Assembly: GCF_004168255.1 (NCBI RefSeq) | Contig: NZ_SEWG01000004.1 | Span: forward strand, 496,001 to 560,000 | Direction of reading: 5' to 3' | Source: Mucilaginibacter terrigena | GTDB lineage: Bacteria; Bacteroidota; Bacteroidia; Sphingobacteriales; Sphingobacteriaceae | DNA: 64,000 nucleotides | Part shown: in pieces, positions 1 through 8,231 of the stretch | Position numbering within the stretch: position 1 is the first letter of the stretch | Layout: every line of letters starts with the position of its first letter | Program-made: the position numbers and the translations under genes | Notes under the pieces: generated by a model | What the model saw: only the letters and a program-made list of their open reading frames with translations | Databases searched by the model: none | Told to the model about the DNA's origin: nothing

Positions 1-1
1 T

Positions 2-397
2 GCTAATGTATTACTCGATTACATACTTAAACGAGAGTACTATAGTGATGCAAAGGAAATATTTGCGCTTTTGGAAGGCAAATTTATTGACGGTTATATA
101 ACATCATCTGTGCTTCACATAACCGGTTATTGGGTATCAAAAGCCCATGGTGCAGTAAATGCAAAAAAGCTACTTTTAAACCTGCTTGAATATGCTACTG
201 TTATAGACATTCCGCACGATACAGCCCTTATTGCTTTACACTCTAAGATAGACGATATCGAAGACGCTTTACAATACTATACTGCAATTCATCATAAACT
301 GGATTACTTTATTTCACGCGATATACAGTTACAAAAAGATAGTATACCGGCCTTACAAGTATATTCCCCTGTGGATTTTATCAATCGGATAAAATAA
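2..397 (+). CDS. PIN-domain protein, 5' truncated by window edge
   Basis: The frame is open from base 2, so the start lies just upstream of the window; 131 residues are visible. The first visible residues, ANVLLDYIL, match the N-terminal strand of PIN nucleases, whose first catalytic Asp normally sits immediately before this point. Further on, a DIEDALQYYTA stretch and DYFISRD fit the remaining acidic metal-binding positions. PIN proteins of this size are usually VapC-like ribonuclease toxins that cleave RNA with Mg2+. The partner antitoxin would be upstream, outside the window. The gene is more AT-rich than its neighbours, which is common for accessory toxin genes. Family assignment is fairly secure; toxin activity is inferred. 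Confidence 0.75.
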   Translation, partial: ANVLLDYILKREYYSDAKEIFALLEGKFIDGYITSSVLHITGYWVSKAHGAVNAKKLLLNLLEYATVIDIPHDTALIALHSKIDDIEDALQYYTAIHHKLDYFISRDIQLQKDSIPALQVYSPVDFINRIK

Positions 398-649
398 AAA
401 TAGCCGCCGCTGCTATAAATCATAAATGTGCAGATTTTATGCACAAACAGAATGTTTTCAACCTTAATTTAAGACACCTGCAGGGCGGAGCTTTAAGACA
501 TACCGACCCCGGATTTATAAACAGTTTGCATAAGGTTAACGTGCTGATCATTACTTTATTTCGCTTAAAAAAATATACCTCAAAACATTTTTTTTGACAA
601 AAACGCCCGGATATATTTGGTTATTAACCAACATCTTATATCATCAATT
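398..649. other. Intergenic region with a candidate promoter
   Basis: No gene is seen in these 252 bases. Short self-complementary stretches occur near 427-452 (TGTGC/GCACA). An exact TAnnTTTG box (TATATTTG, 612-619) lies 30 nt before the ATG of the kinase gene, with a TTTG 15 nt further upstream. That spacing is shorter than usual for a Bacteroidota promoter, so the promoter call is moderate. Confidence 0.4.
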
Positions 650-1642
650 ATGATTTCCGAAGCAAAAAAAACAGCCGTTGAAAATGCTTTGCGTATAACT
701 TTTGGCGTGAGCGAATTTGAGGACATCAGCGAAATTACCCAGGGGCTTTCGCCTGCCCTTATTTTTAAAATTATGGTGAAGGGCAAGCCCTATTTGCTGC
801 GCATTATCACCCAGATGAACGCCATGAACGCCCCCACGCATTGGTACAATTGTATGACGGCCGCTGCTGAGATAGGCATTGCCCCGCGGGTATGGTATAC
901 CAGTGTGGAGGACAGGATCTGCATCACCGATTTTGTTGAGGCAAAACCTTTTCCTTTGAACCTGGTGAGGGTAAAAATGCCCGCGTTGCTTAGCCGGCTG
1001 CATTCGCTGCCGCCATTTCCAAACAGGATTAACTACCTGGAAACCATGGATGGCTTTGTGCAGAAATTCAGGGATAGCGAAACCCTGCCCGATATCCTTG
1101 CTGCAGAATTATTTGAAAAATACGATCAAATTAAACGGGTTTACCCGAGTAATGATAGCGACCTGGTATCCTGCCATAACGATCTTAAACCTGAAAATAT
1201 TTTATTTGATGGCGAGCGACCCTGGCTTGTAGATTGGGAGGCTGCTTTCCTGAATGACCGCTACACCGACCTGGCGGTTATCGCCAACTTCGCGGTGACC
1301 AATGATGTTGAAGAAAAGGAATATCTGAGGATCTATTTTGGTGAGGATGCCAATGAGTACCAGCTTGCGCGGTTTTACCTGATGCGGCAACTGCTTCACT
1401 TTTTTTACTTTACGTTTTTCGGGCTTATTTGCTTTAACGCCAATGAACCTGTTGACTTTACTTTGCCCTGCCCCAACTTCCGCGAGTTTAACAACCAAAT
1501 GTGGTTGGGCGGCATAAACCTGGCAAACAACGATGCCCGACAGGAATACGCCAGGGCGCATTTTGGGCAGGTAATATATAACCTTAAACAAAAACGCTTT
1601 GCTGATTCACTGAAGATATTGGCTGGTTTGAAAGAAAGGTAA
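650..1642 (+). CDS. Aminoglycoside/choline phosphotransferase-like kinase
   Basis: The protein is about 330 residues and belongs to the APH/choline-kinase fold, soluble small-molecule kinases related to protein kinases. The catalytic loop is clear: HNDLKPEN at about residues 176-183 (Brenner motif, catalytic Asp), followed by the Mg-binding LVDWE at about 193-197. The N-terminal lobe has a short glycine-containing loop (QGLSPALIFK). The pattern resembles choline/ethanolamine kinases and LicA more than resistance enzymes, but the substrate cannot be read from sequence. I chose ATG 650 over a TTG at 617 because the family motifs start after it. It is transcribed convergently with the next gene, with about 20 bases between the stops. 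Confidence 0.75.
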   Translation: MISEAKKTAVENALRITFGVSEFEDISEITQGLSPALIFKIMVKGKPYLLRIITQMNAMNAPTHWYNCMTAAAEIGIAPRVWYTSVEDRICITDFVEAKPFPLNLVRVKMPALLSRLHSLPPFPNRINYLETMDGFVQKFRDSETLPDILAAELFEKYDQIKRVYPSNDSDLVSCHNDLKPENILFDGERPWLVDWEAAFLNDRYTDLAVIANFAVTNDVEEKEYLRIYFGEDANEYQLARFYLMRQLLHFFYFTFFGLICFNANEPVDFTLPCPNFREFNNQMWLGGINLANNDARQEYARAHFGQVIYNLKQKRFADSLKILAGLKER

Positions 1643-1663
1643 AACACACGGCAAACACCGGAT

Positions 1664-2179
1664 CTATTCCCTAAGCTTTTTTTGCTCGCGCAGCATAGCG
1701 CCGTAATCCATCCGCCGCAAAGCAGCGCTTATAGTTTTGGCTATCCGGTTGGCGCGTGTTTCCAGGGTTTTGGCATCGGTTATCCATTTAATAAAATATC
1801 CCTGGTGCGATTTGGCCAGGCTGCTGAAATACTCAAACGCTTCGGGCTGTTCAAAGTCGAAGCAATCCTGCAGGTCTTCGGGTATCTCGATCTTAAAATC
1901 CTTGTCAAATTCCAATTGTACCCGCACCATCGCGCCCCGGTGTTTACGGATGCCCTTACGGATCTCTTCGCGCAGCGCCATCATAAAATTACCCCCGCCT
2001 ATCGGCATAAGCGACATGCCCGTTACCGCAAAATCATCCAGTTTGCCGCGCACCCTGAACGACCGTTTGGTATCGGGCAGTATCAGGTGTGCCATATCCG
2101 CCGGGATCTCAATATAAGTCCAGCCGGTTTTATCGCCCTGCTCGCCAAATTGTAAAATGATGGTGGTAAAATCAACCAT
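1664..2179 (-). CDS. DUF1905/YdeI (OmdA) family protein
   Basis: This 171-residue protein starts with a small beta-barrel segment typical of DUF1905 (strand-rich, ending near residue 90) and continues with an OmdA/YdeI-like helical tail containing PEDLQDCFDFEQPEAFEYF and ITDAKTLETRANRIAK. YdeI proteins are linked to bacteriocin or peptide tolerance in some species, but the biochemical role is unknown. The start is ATG 2179; a TTG two codons upstream falls inside the promoter box. An exact TATATTTG box ends 3 nt before this ATG, so the mRNA may be almost leaderless. A second YdeI-like gene lies at 47028-47609. Confidence 0.7.
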   Translation of the reverse strand: MVDFTTIILQFGEQGDKTGWTYIEIPADMAHLILPDTKRSFRVRGKLDDFAVTGMSLMPIGGGNFMMALREEIRKGIRKHRGAMVRVQLEFDKDFKIEIPEDLQDCFDFEQPEAFEYFSSLAKSHQGYFIKWITDAKTLETRANRIAKTISAALRRMDYGAMLREQKKLRE

Positions 2180-2182
2180 TAC

Positions 2183-2190
2183 CAAATATA
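2183..2190 (-). promoter_or_regulatory. TAnnTTTG -7 box directly before the ATG
   Basis: TATATTTG on the minus strand, 3 nt upstream of ATG 2179. It matches the Bacteroidota sigma-A -7 consensus; a TTTG lies 12 nt upstream, closer than usual for a -33 element. Confidence 0.5.
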
Positions 2191-2341
2191 TAGCATTAGG
2201 GGCAAATGTTAAATGTTTGTTAAATAAGCAATTTTAACAAGTTTGGGTGTAACTATTTGGTACGTGCCTACATCTTATAACTGTAACTATTAACTGAGCG
2301 GTCATAAAACACAAAATTAATTACAACCTTAATTCAAAATT

Positions 2342-2767
2342 ATGAAAACCTTAAAATCAGTTATCCTTGCCTTTGCCGTACTTGTAACTTGTAACATCGC
2401 GAAAGCTAACGATGTACCCGAATCTAACTTAACAAGAACCCACGCCATTAACACTTACCTGGACGCCATGACACGCGGTAAGATAGATGGCCTAAACCAG
2501 GTTGTCGACCAATCGGCCAAGTTTAATATGCTGCGCGGAAAAAGCATTTTAAGCTTTAACAAAAAAGAAATGACCGACTTTCTGAAAAATCAAAAGAATG
2601 TTGAACAGGCCTGCACAACCAGCACCGAAGTTGTTGAAAATAACGCCGATATGGCGGTTGTAAGGGTTGATATGAAATTTGAAAATTTTACCCGCAGTAA
2701 TTATGTAACTGTAGCCAACACCGGCAGCGGGTGGAAAATTACCAATGTATACAGCGTTTTTAAGTAG
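2342..2767 (+). CDS. Secreted lumazine-binding/NTF2-like protein
   Basis: A 141-residue protein with a clear Sec signal peptide (hydrophobic residues 6-16, cleavage after AKA near residue 22). The mature part has the alpha-plus-beta-barrel layout of the NTF2-like/putative lumazine-binding family: HAINTYLDAMTRGKIDGLNQVV near the start and a C-terminal GSGWKITNVYSVFK, the usual closing strand. Members of this family in Bacteroidota are small periplasmic proteins of unknown function that may bind ligands. It stands alone, followed by a hairpin terminator. Confidence 0.65.
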   Translation: MKTLKSVILAFAVLVTCNIAKANDVPESNLTRTHAINTYLDAMTRGKIDGLNQVVDQSAKFNMLRGKSILSFNKKEMTDFLKNQKNVEQACTTSTEVVENNADMAVVRVDMKFENFTRSNYVTVANTGSGWKITNVYSVFK

Positions 2768-2804
2768 TAATATATAGTTTAAAAATTAGTGTTTGAGTGT
2801 GACT

Positions 2805-2833
2805 GGCTTCCCGATCTTTCGGGAGGCCTTTCT
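2805..2833 (+). terminator. Intrinsic terminator after the NTF2-like gene
   Basis: Ten-base-pair stem 2805-2814 / 2819-2828 (GGCTTCCCGA with TCGGGAGGCC, one G-T pair), loop TCTT, followed by a T-rich tail. It lies between convergent genes. Confidence 0.65.
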
Positions 2834-2867
2834 ATTTAACGCTTCAGCCAAACCCATCTCCTGGGGA

Positions 2868-3527
2868 CTATTTCAAAAATGGCTGCAATACCGCCTGCCA
2901 TTTATCGTATCCCTTGCTGTTAAGGTGCAGCATATCGCTTTCAAACAGGGATGGGTCCGACTGGTGTGTGGCGGGGTTTAACAATGCCGATGATACGTCC
3001 ACATAATGGGCATTCTTCCTGGTTTTTATAAAATCCCGGATCAAAGCATTTGCTTTTTTAAATTCAGGAAAAAACTTAGCGCGGCTCGGGCTTAATTTTA
3101 TAGCCATAAAATAAACCTCGGCCCCGGGCAGGTTTTGCCTGATCATGGCCCACAGCTTGTAAAATTCGCGGGCGGTAAATTTGCCGGTCTTGCCTGCGGC
3201 GATATCGTTATCACCGGCATAAATAAATATTTTACGCGGGTGGTACGGGTACATAATGTAAGGTGTAAAATAGTCAACCAGTTGCTCTATGGTGCAACCG
3301 CCAACGCCACGCCTGATGATGGGCTTATCGCTAAACCTTTTTTCAAGGTCCGTCCATTTACGGATGGATGAAGAGCCAATGAACAGGATGCCATTTTTAG
3401 CAGGCATACTAATACTGTCCTGGTGTTTATAATCACGGATCTCGTTATCAAAAGGGAACCCTGTTTGTGCCTTTGCAGTAATACCTGCTGTTGCTAAAAC
3501 AAAAAATAAGAGCAGTTTTAATTTCAT
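2868..3527 (-). CDS. Secreted SGNH/GDSL-family hydrolase
   Basis: This 219-residue protein has a signal peptide (cleavage near AKA-QT, residue 20) and the four conserved SGNH blocks. Block I is GSSS (51-54) with the nucleophile Ser, block II GVGGCT (74-79), block III GDND (105-108), and block V DMLHLN (about 198-203) with the catalytic Asp and His. SGNH enzymes hydrolyse esters, including acetyl groups on polysaccharides, so a periplasmic carbohydrate or lipid esterase is likely. Its ATG overlaps the TGA of the upstream small gene (ATGA), so the two are translationally coupled in one transcript, probably with parE. Confidence 0.8.
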   Translation of the reverse strand: MKLKLLLFFVLATAGITAKAQTGFPFDNEIRDYKHQDSISMPAKNGILFIGSSSIRKWTDLEKRFSDKPIIRRGVGGCTIEQLVDYFTPYIMYPYHPRKIFIYAGDNDIAAGKTGKFTAREFYKLWAMIRQNLPGAEVYFMAIKLSPSRAKFFPEFKKANALIRDFIKTRKNAHYVDVSSALLNPATHQSDPSLFESDMLHLNSKGYDKWQAVLQPFLK

Positions 3528-3802
3528 AATGGCGCTATGTTATCGGTCTTCGCGTTTAAAAAGTTTCTCTTCATCATTATCAATCTTTCAGATACCTCTG
3601 TAGAAACCTTGTTAAATAAATCTAACGATATGGAATAATGAATATTTGTTTTGCTTCCAAATAAAAGGTCGATATCGAAATTGTCTTGAATGCTAAACAC
3701 CAAAATAGTTTCGTCCTTGTACCAAACCTCAATGTCATAATTATCATCATTTATATCTGATGATGTTATGTATTTTAATTGGGATTCGTCAATCTTTTCC
3801 AT
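3524..3802 (-). CDS. Small hypothetical protein between parE and SGNH hydrolase
   Basis: A 92-residue acidic protein rich in Asp, Ile and Asn, with no signal peptide, membrane segment or family motif that I recognise. It is more AT-rich than parE and the SGNH gene around it. It starts 7 bases after the parE stop and ends in an ATGA overlap with the hydrolase start, so it is read from the same transcript. It occupies the place downstream of parE where many Bacteroidota carry parC, and may be an insertion into that locus. Function unknown. Confidence 0.6.
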   Translation of the reverse strand: MEKIDESQLKYITSSDINDDNYDIEVWYKDETILVFSIQDNFDIDLLFGSKTNIHYSISLDLFNKVSTEVSERLIMMKRNFLNAKTDNIAPL

Positions 3803-3809
3803 GCTCGTA

Positions 3810-5705
3810 TTACACCGCCACCGGCAATTCCACCTCGTCCAGGTTCTCGGCTATGGTAGGGTTTACGCTTTCGTCGTCTTTCTCTACCCGCAGGTTGTTT
3901 ACAATGTGCTGCTGACGGGTTGGCGTGTTTTTGCCCATAAAGTATTCCAGCAGTGCTTTAATATTGGCGTCCTTCAAAAACACCGGATCGAGCCGGATAT
4001 CCTTACCGATGAACAAGCCAAACTCGTCCGGCGAAATTTCGCCCAAACCTTTAAAGCGGGTTATCTCGGGCTTAACACCAAGTTTGGCTATGGCGTTGCG
4101 GCGTTCTTCGTCGCTGTAACAGTAAATAGTTTCCTTTTTATTCCTCACCCTGAATAAAGGTGTTTGCAGGATAGATACGTGCCCGGCCTTCACCAGATCG
4201 GGGAAAAACTGCAGGAAGAAAGTCATCAGCAGCAGGCGGATGTGCATACCATCCACATCGGCATCGGTAGCTACAACAATGTTGTTGTAACGCAGGCCGT
4301 CAATACCGTCCTCGATATTTAAGGCGTGCTGCAGCAGGTTAAATTCCTCGTTCTCGTAAACCACCTTTTTGGTTAGCCCGAAGCAGTTTAGCGGCTTACC
4401 CTTTAAGCTGAACACGGCCTGGGTTTGCACATCGCGCGATTTGGTAATAGAGCCGCTGGCCGAGTCACCCTCGGTAATGAACAGGGTAGTTTCTTGCCTG
4501 CGTTCGTGGTTATCATCAAAGTGCAGCTTGCAATCGCGCAGCTTACGGTTGTGCAGCGATGCTTTTTTGGCCCGGTCGTTAGCCAGTTTTTTGATGCCGG
4601 CAATATCCTTGCGTTCGCGTTCCGACTGTAAAATTCTTTTCAACAGGGCATCGGCAGCTGCGGGGTTTTTATGCAGGTAATTATCCAGTTCCTTTTTCAG
4701 GAAATCGGTTATAAACCCACGCACCGAAGGGCCTTCGGGGCCGATATTTTGCGAGCCCAGTTTGGTTTTGGTCTGCGATTCAAATACCGGCTCCTGTACT
4801 TTTATAGCAATGGCAGCTACGATAGAAGCGCGGATATCAGATGCGTCGAACTCCTTTTTATAAAACTCGCGGATGGTTTTTACCACCGCTTCGCGGAAGG
4901 CGGCCTGGTGTGTACCACCTTGCGTAGTGTGCTGCCCGTTTACAAACGAGTAATATTCTTCACCGTACGATTGCCCGTGTGTCATGGCTATTTCTATATC
5001 CTCGCCCTTTAGGTGGATGATAGGATAGCGCAGGTTCTCGGCATCGGCGTTGCGCACCAGCAGGTCATAAAGGCCGCGTTCCGACAGGTATTTTTGCCCG
5101 TTAAAGTTTAGCGTTAAACCGGCGTTCAGGAACACGTAGTTCCATATCATGTTCTCCACAAACTCGGGTATAAAGCGGTAATGGCGAAAGATGGTATCGT
5201 CGGGAATAAAATTAATGGCTGTACCGTTACGCTGCGATGTTTCCTTTTCCGGCTCATCCCGGATCAGCTCGCCTTTTTCAAATTCGGCAATTTTTGTGCG
5301 GCCATCGCGGTAGGATTGTACGGTGAACGAGTTTGACAGCGCGTTAACCGCTTTGGTACCCACACCATTTAAACCTACCGACTTTTGGAAGGCCTTGCTA
5401 TCGTACTTACCGCCGGTATTTATTTTAGATACGCAATCAATAACCTTCCCTAACGGGATGCCGCGACCATAATCCCTTACGGATACTTTATGGTCGCTCA
5501 TGCTCACCTCAATCGTCCTGCCCGATCCCATCACAAACTCATCTATCGAATTATCGATGATCTCTTTAAGCAGCACGTACACGCCATCGTCATAAGCCGA
5601 GCCATCGCCCAGCTTGCCAATGTACATACCCGGCCTTAAACGTATATGTTCTTTCCAGTCTAACGACCGGATACTGTCATCATCATAATTAACTGCTTCT
5701 GCCAT
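3810..5705 (-). CDS. parE: DNA topoisomerase IV subunit B (ParE/GyrB-type ATPase)
   Basis: The 631-residue length and motifs match type IIA topoisomerase B subunits, which hydrolyse ATP to drive DNA strand passage during chromosome decatenation. The GHKL ATPase shows EIIDNSIDE (about 48-56), DYGRGIP (78-84) and [10 protein letters not shown] (111-120). The transducer domain has the QTKTKLGS loop (311-318). The Toprim domain has EGDSAS (412-417) and DADVDG (481-486). The size and overall pattern fit ParE of Bacteroidota, although a GyrB name cannot be fully excluded from sequence alone. The partner parC is not next to it in this window. A TATTTTTG promoter box (minus strand, 5744-5751) lies 38 nt upstream. 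Confidence 0.88.
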   Translation of the reverse strand: MAEAVNYDDDSIRSLDWKEHIRLRPGMYIGKLGDGSAYDDGVYVLLKEIIDNSIDEFVMGSGRTIEVSMSDHKVSVRDYGRGIPLGKVIDCVSKINTGGKYDSKAFQKSVGLNGVGTKAVNALSNSFTVQSYRDGRTKIAEFEKGELIRDEPEKETSQRNGTAINFIPDDTIFRHYRFIPEFVENMIWNYVFLNAGLTLNFNGQKYLSERGLYDLLVRNADAENLRYPIIHLKGEDIEIAMTHGQSYGEEYYSFVNGQHTTQGGTHQAAFREAVVKTIREFYKKEFDASDIRASIVAAIAIKVQEPVFESQTKTKLGSQNIGPEGPSVRGFITDFLKKELDNYLHKNPAAADALLKRILQSERERKDIAGIKKLANDRAKKASLHNRKLRDCKLHFDDNHERRQETTLFITEGDSASGSITKSRDVQTQAVFSLKGKPLNCFGLTKKVVYENEEFNLLQHALNIEDGIDGLRYNNIVVATDADVDGMHIRLLLMTFFLQFFPDLVKAGHVSILQTPLFRVRNKKETIYCYSDEERRNAIAKLGVKPEITRFKGLGEISPDEFGLFIGKDIRLDPVFLKDANIKALLEYFMGKNTPTRQQHIVNNLRVEKDDESVNPTIAENLDEVELPVAV

Positions 5706-5808
5706 GTTACTTAAAATATTGGGGTATTATTGCTGCCCTGATGCAAAAATAAATTTATGCCACTTAAATTAGTATTTAAATGTGCCAACTTATTAACATT
5801 CGTGGGGC

Positions 5809-6477
5809 TTAAGGTTTAAACCTGATGGTGTTGCGGGCTTTGTCAATATTCTTGAAAAACTCGGGCCCTTTTTCGTTGGTAAAACAAACCGCCAGGATGG
5901 TGCCGATATGGTCTTTTTGCAAGGTTATCAGCAGGGCGTATTTGTAATGTTTGGTTGCGGGCAGGTCAAGCAGGTTTAGCAGGTAAGTTTTACCGGCATC
6001 GGCGTTGTACCTTTCCAAATAACCGGGCGGTATGGTGCGTGTAAAAAAATCGTGTTCGCCCGTAAATGCCAGGGCGTGTGCAGTTCCCATTCCAAGGTAA
6101 AGCGAATCGGGGTTGGCCTGCATGGTGCTTTTATCGCCTATAGAGCGCTGGTAGCTGGCGTAGTTTTCCTTTTGTGATTTTACCTGGAACCAGATCTCAA
6201 ATTCCTTTCCGGGGATCTCGATAGCATAATCGAACGAAAAATCCTCGTTATTGGGTGCATTGGTTTCCCTGAATCCTTTTGGTAAATTAAAGCTGACATT
6301 GGCCTGCGAGAGGAGCCTTTGAAAGTTTTTTAGCTGGGCACTAACGGGCTTGGGGGCCGGCTTTACAACCGTAACGGTCTTTTGTTTAACAGGCCGCCTT
6401 TGCGCCTCTACAAACAGTGCAGGCGCAAAACAAAACAACAATATCCCCGTAAGTAATATTTGTTTAAATTGCTTCAC
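5809..6477 (-). CDS. Secreted hypothetical protein
   Basis: A 222-residue protein with a long N-terminal signal peptide (hydrophobic residues 7-24) followed by a basic, proline-rich linker (RRPVKQKTVTVVKPAPKP). The remaining globular part contains IEIPGKEFEIWFQVKSQ, GTAHALAFTG and a C-terminal ARNTIRFKP. I do not recognise a family; the layout recalls small periplasmic proteins of Sphingobacteriaceae. It is divergent from the permease gene, with about 110 AT-rich bases between. Confidence 0.55.
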   Translation of the reverse strand: MKQFKQILLTGILLFCFAPALFVEAQRRPVKQKTVTVVKPAPKPVSAQLKNFQRLLSQANVSFNLPKGFRETNAPNNEDFSFDYAIEIPGKEFEIWFQVKSQKENYASYQRSIGDKSTMQANPDSLYLGMGTAHALAFTGEHDFFTRTIPPGYLERYNADAGKTYLLNLLDLPATKHYKYALLITLQKDHIGTILAVCFTNEKGPEFFKNIDKARNTIRFKP

Positions 6478-6590
6478 AATAGGACCAGTTAATCAGGTAA
6501 CACAAAAATCAATAAACGAATTTAAATCATTTTGTTATCAAACAAAATTAAATTATAATATAAATTTAAAAAATAAACATACAGATAATA

Positions 6591-7934
6591 ATGAGTATCC
6601 AACCCCGCCTAAACCGCTTTGACCTTAGCATGATCGTTATTAGCCTGGTAATAGGGATGGGCATTTTTGGCAGCCCCAGCGATGTTGCTGTTAAGGCGGG
6701 CAGCGCCCCCGTATTTTTTGGCGCGTGGATCTTCGGCGGCATAGTTACCCTTTGCGGCGCACTCACCTTTGCCGAAATTGGCGCGCGCTACCCTACCACC
6801 GGCGGTTTTTATAAGGTGTTCTCGTACTGCTACCACCCGGCATTCGCTTTTATGATCAACTGGGTGCTGGTTATCAGCAATGCCTCGTCGGTAGCTGCGG
6901 TAGCTTTGCTGGGCGCCGAGTACATTAACCCTATTTTACTGCCCCAAAGTTTACAGAACCCTACCGGCACTAAGCTAACTACCATTGCAACCGTGCTGGT
7001 TTTATATGGCATCAACTTTTTAGGTATCAAACTAAGCGCCCAAACGCAAAACATCCTCACAATATTTAAGGTGGGGATGATATTGTTGCTATGCACCGTT
7101 GTTTTTAAAAGTGACGCGCATGCGGTAAACCCGGTTGTTGCAATTCCGCATACCGGTAGTGTCATCACCGCTTTTGGTTTAAGTATGGTGGCCGTATTTT
7201 TCACTTACACCGGTTACGCGCAGACAATCAATTTCGGCGGGGATATTATCAACCCCAAAAAGAACATTCCCAAAGCCATATTTTTTGGGATGGCGGTTAT
7301 CATCAGCCTTTACCTTGCCATCAACTACGCCTACTACTATGTTTTAGGCATTGGCGGCCTGCAGCAAAACCATACGCTGGCGGCTACATTAGCCGGCGTT
7401 ATATTTGGCGCTACCGGGTATAAGATCACATCCATACTCATGTTTGTATCGGTAGTAGCCTATGTAAATGTAAATATCATGTCGAGCCCCAGGGTATACT
7501 ACGCCATGGCCGAGGATGGCATCCTGCCGCCGATATTTAAAAGGCTAAACCCCAAAACACAGGTACAGGAATTTGGCATGAGCTTTTTTGTAATGGCTAT
7601 CCTTATCATCTTATTTTTTGTAGGCTCATTCAGCGAGATGCTTAAATACGTCATGTTTTTTGAACTCATCGGCATTTCTTTAGCTGCCATCGCTATTTTT
7701 ATTCTCCGCAAAAAAACCAGGCATTTAGATGTTTCGGATATTTACACCATCAAGTGGTTCCCGCTTATTCCTGTCATATTTATCCTGTCGTACTGGTTTG
7801 TTACCATCAATATCTTCATCACCTTTAAAGAAAACCCCTTCGCGGCCTTTTGGTGCATCGCGGCTTATGCTTTCGGGCTTGCCATTTACTATATAAGTAA
7901 ACGCAAGCAAACACCCCTGCTGCCCGATAATTAA
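6591..7934 (+). CDS. APC-superfamily amino acid permease
   Basis: This 447-residue inner-membrane protein has about twelve hydrophobic segments. It begins with the APC signature region, VIGMGIFGSP in the unwound first helix, followed by GGIVTLCGALTFAEIGARYPTTGGFYKV, characteristic of LAT/cationic amino-acid type exchangers. Such proteins take up or exchange amino acids by proton symport or antiport. The specific substrate is not readable. It precedes the nagB leader region but is not obviously in its operon: about 140 bases and a new promoter separate them. Confidence 0.8.
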   Translation: MSIQPRLNRFDLSMIVISLVIGMGIFGSPSDVAVKAGSAPVFFGAWIFGGIVTLCGALTFAEIGARYPTTGGFYKVFSYCYHPAFAFMINWVLVISNASSVAAVALLGAEYINPILLPQSLQNPTGTKLTTIATVLVLYGINFLGIKLSAQTQNILTIFKVGMILLLCTVVFKSDAHAVNPVVAIPHTGSVITAFGLSMVAVFFTYTGYAQTINFGGDIINPKKNIPKAIFFGMAVIISLYLAINYAYYYVLGIGGLQQNHTLAATLAGVIFGATGYKITSILMFVSVVAYVNVNIMSSPRVYYAMAEDGILPPIFKRLNPKTQVQEFGMSFFVMAILIILFFVGSFSEMLKYVMFFELIGISLAAIAIFILRKKTRHLDVSDIYTIKWFPLIPVIFILSYWFVTINIFITFKENPFAAFWCIAAYAFGLAIYYISKRKQTPLLPDN

Positions 7935-8036
7935 ATGTTACCTGCTTACCTTAACGATCTGGCAAATACCGCTCCGATCAGATTCGGGTAGCTGAGTTAC
8001 GTCAAAATAATCTTTTTAAATTATTTTAAAAAGTAT

Positions 8037-8068
8037 TTTGTTTATTCAATTTATCTTTATTAAGTTTG
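8037..8068 (+). promoter_or_regulatory. Strong Bacteroidota promoter before the nagB leader
   Basis: TTTG (8037-8040), 20-nt spacer, TAAGTTTG (8061-8068). Both boxes match the -33/-7 consensus exactly. Transcription would start near 8073-8076, at the ATG of the leader reading frame. Confidence 0.65.
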
Positions 8069-8073
8069 CATTA

Positions 8074-8139
8074 ATGATGAAAAGCAGATCATTAAAATAT
8101 GCATACTTGTTATCCCTGCTGGAGGGATTAATTTTATAG
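8074..8139 (+). CDS. Putative leader peptide upstream of nagB
   Basis: A 21-codon frame starting ATG-ATG, 5 nt after the -7 box, and ending TAG at 8137-8139. The peptide begins MMKSRS, ends EGLIL and has seven leucines in 21 residues. It sits between the promoter and an intrinsic terminator, the arrangement of a transcription attenuator. Its last codons overlap sequence able to form a hairpin (ATCCC/GGGAT, about 8111-8127) or to pair with the terminator stem. Translation is unproven; the segment could instead be part of a small RNA of about 105 nt. Confidence 0.35.
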   Translation: MMKSRSLKYAYLLSLLEGLIL

Positions 8140-8150
8140 TTAATTGGTTG

Positions 8151-8179
8151 AAATCCTCGCTTCGGTGAGGATTTTTTTT
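8151..8179 (+). terminator. Intrinsic terminator inside the nagB leader
   Basis: Stem AAATCCTC (8151-8158) with GAGGATTT (8167-8174), closed by a C(UUCG)G tetraloop (8160-8165), followed by a run of eight T. It lies 52 bases before the nagB ATG, so it must be read through or regulated for nagB expression from the upstream promoter. Confidence 0.75.
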
Positions 8180-8231
8180 GTGCCGATTTTTTAGAGAAGA
8201 TCAAACTGAATAGCAATATATAAACCTGATT

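Noticed and set aside
7940..8005. On the minus strand this spacer resembles the 3' half of a thiamine pyrophosphate riboswitch (GAATCTGATCGG, GCCAGATCG).
   Set aside because: The essential CTGAGA element of the P3 arm is missing, pairing is poor, and it would face the 3' end of the permease gene. Probably chance or a degraded remnant.
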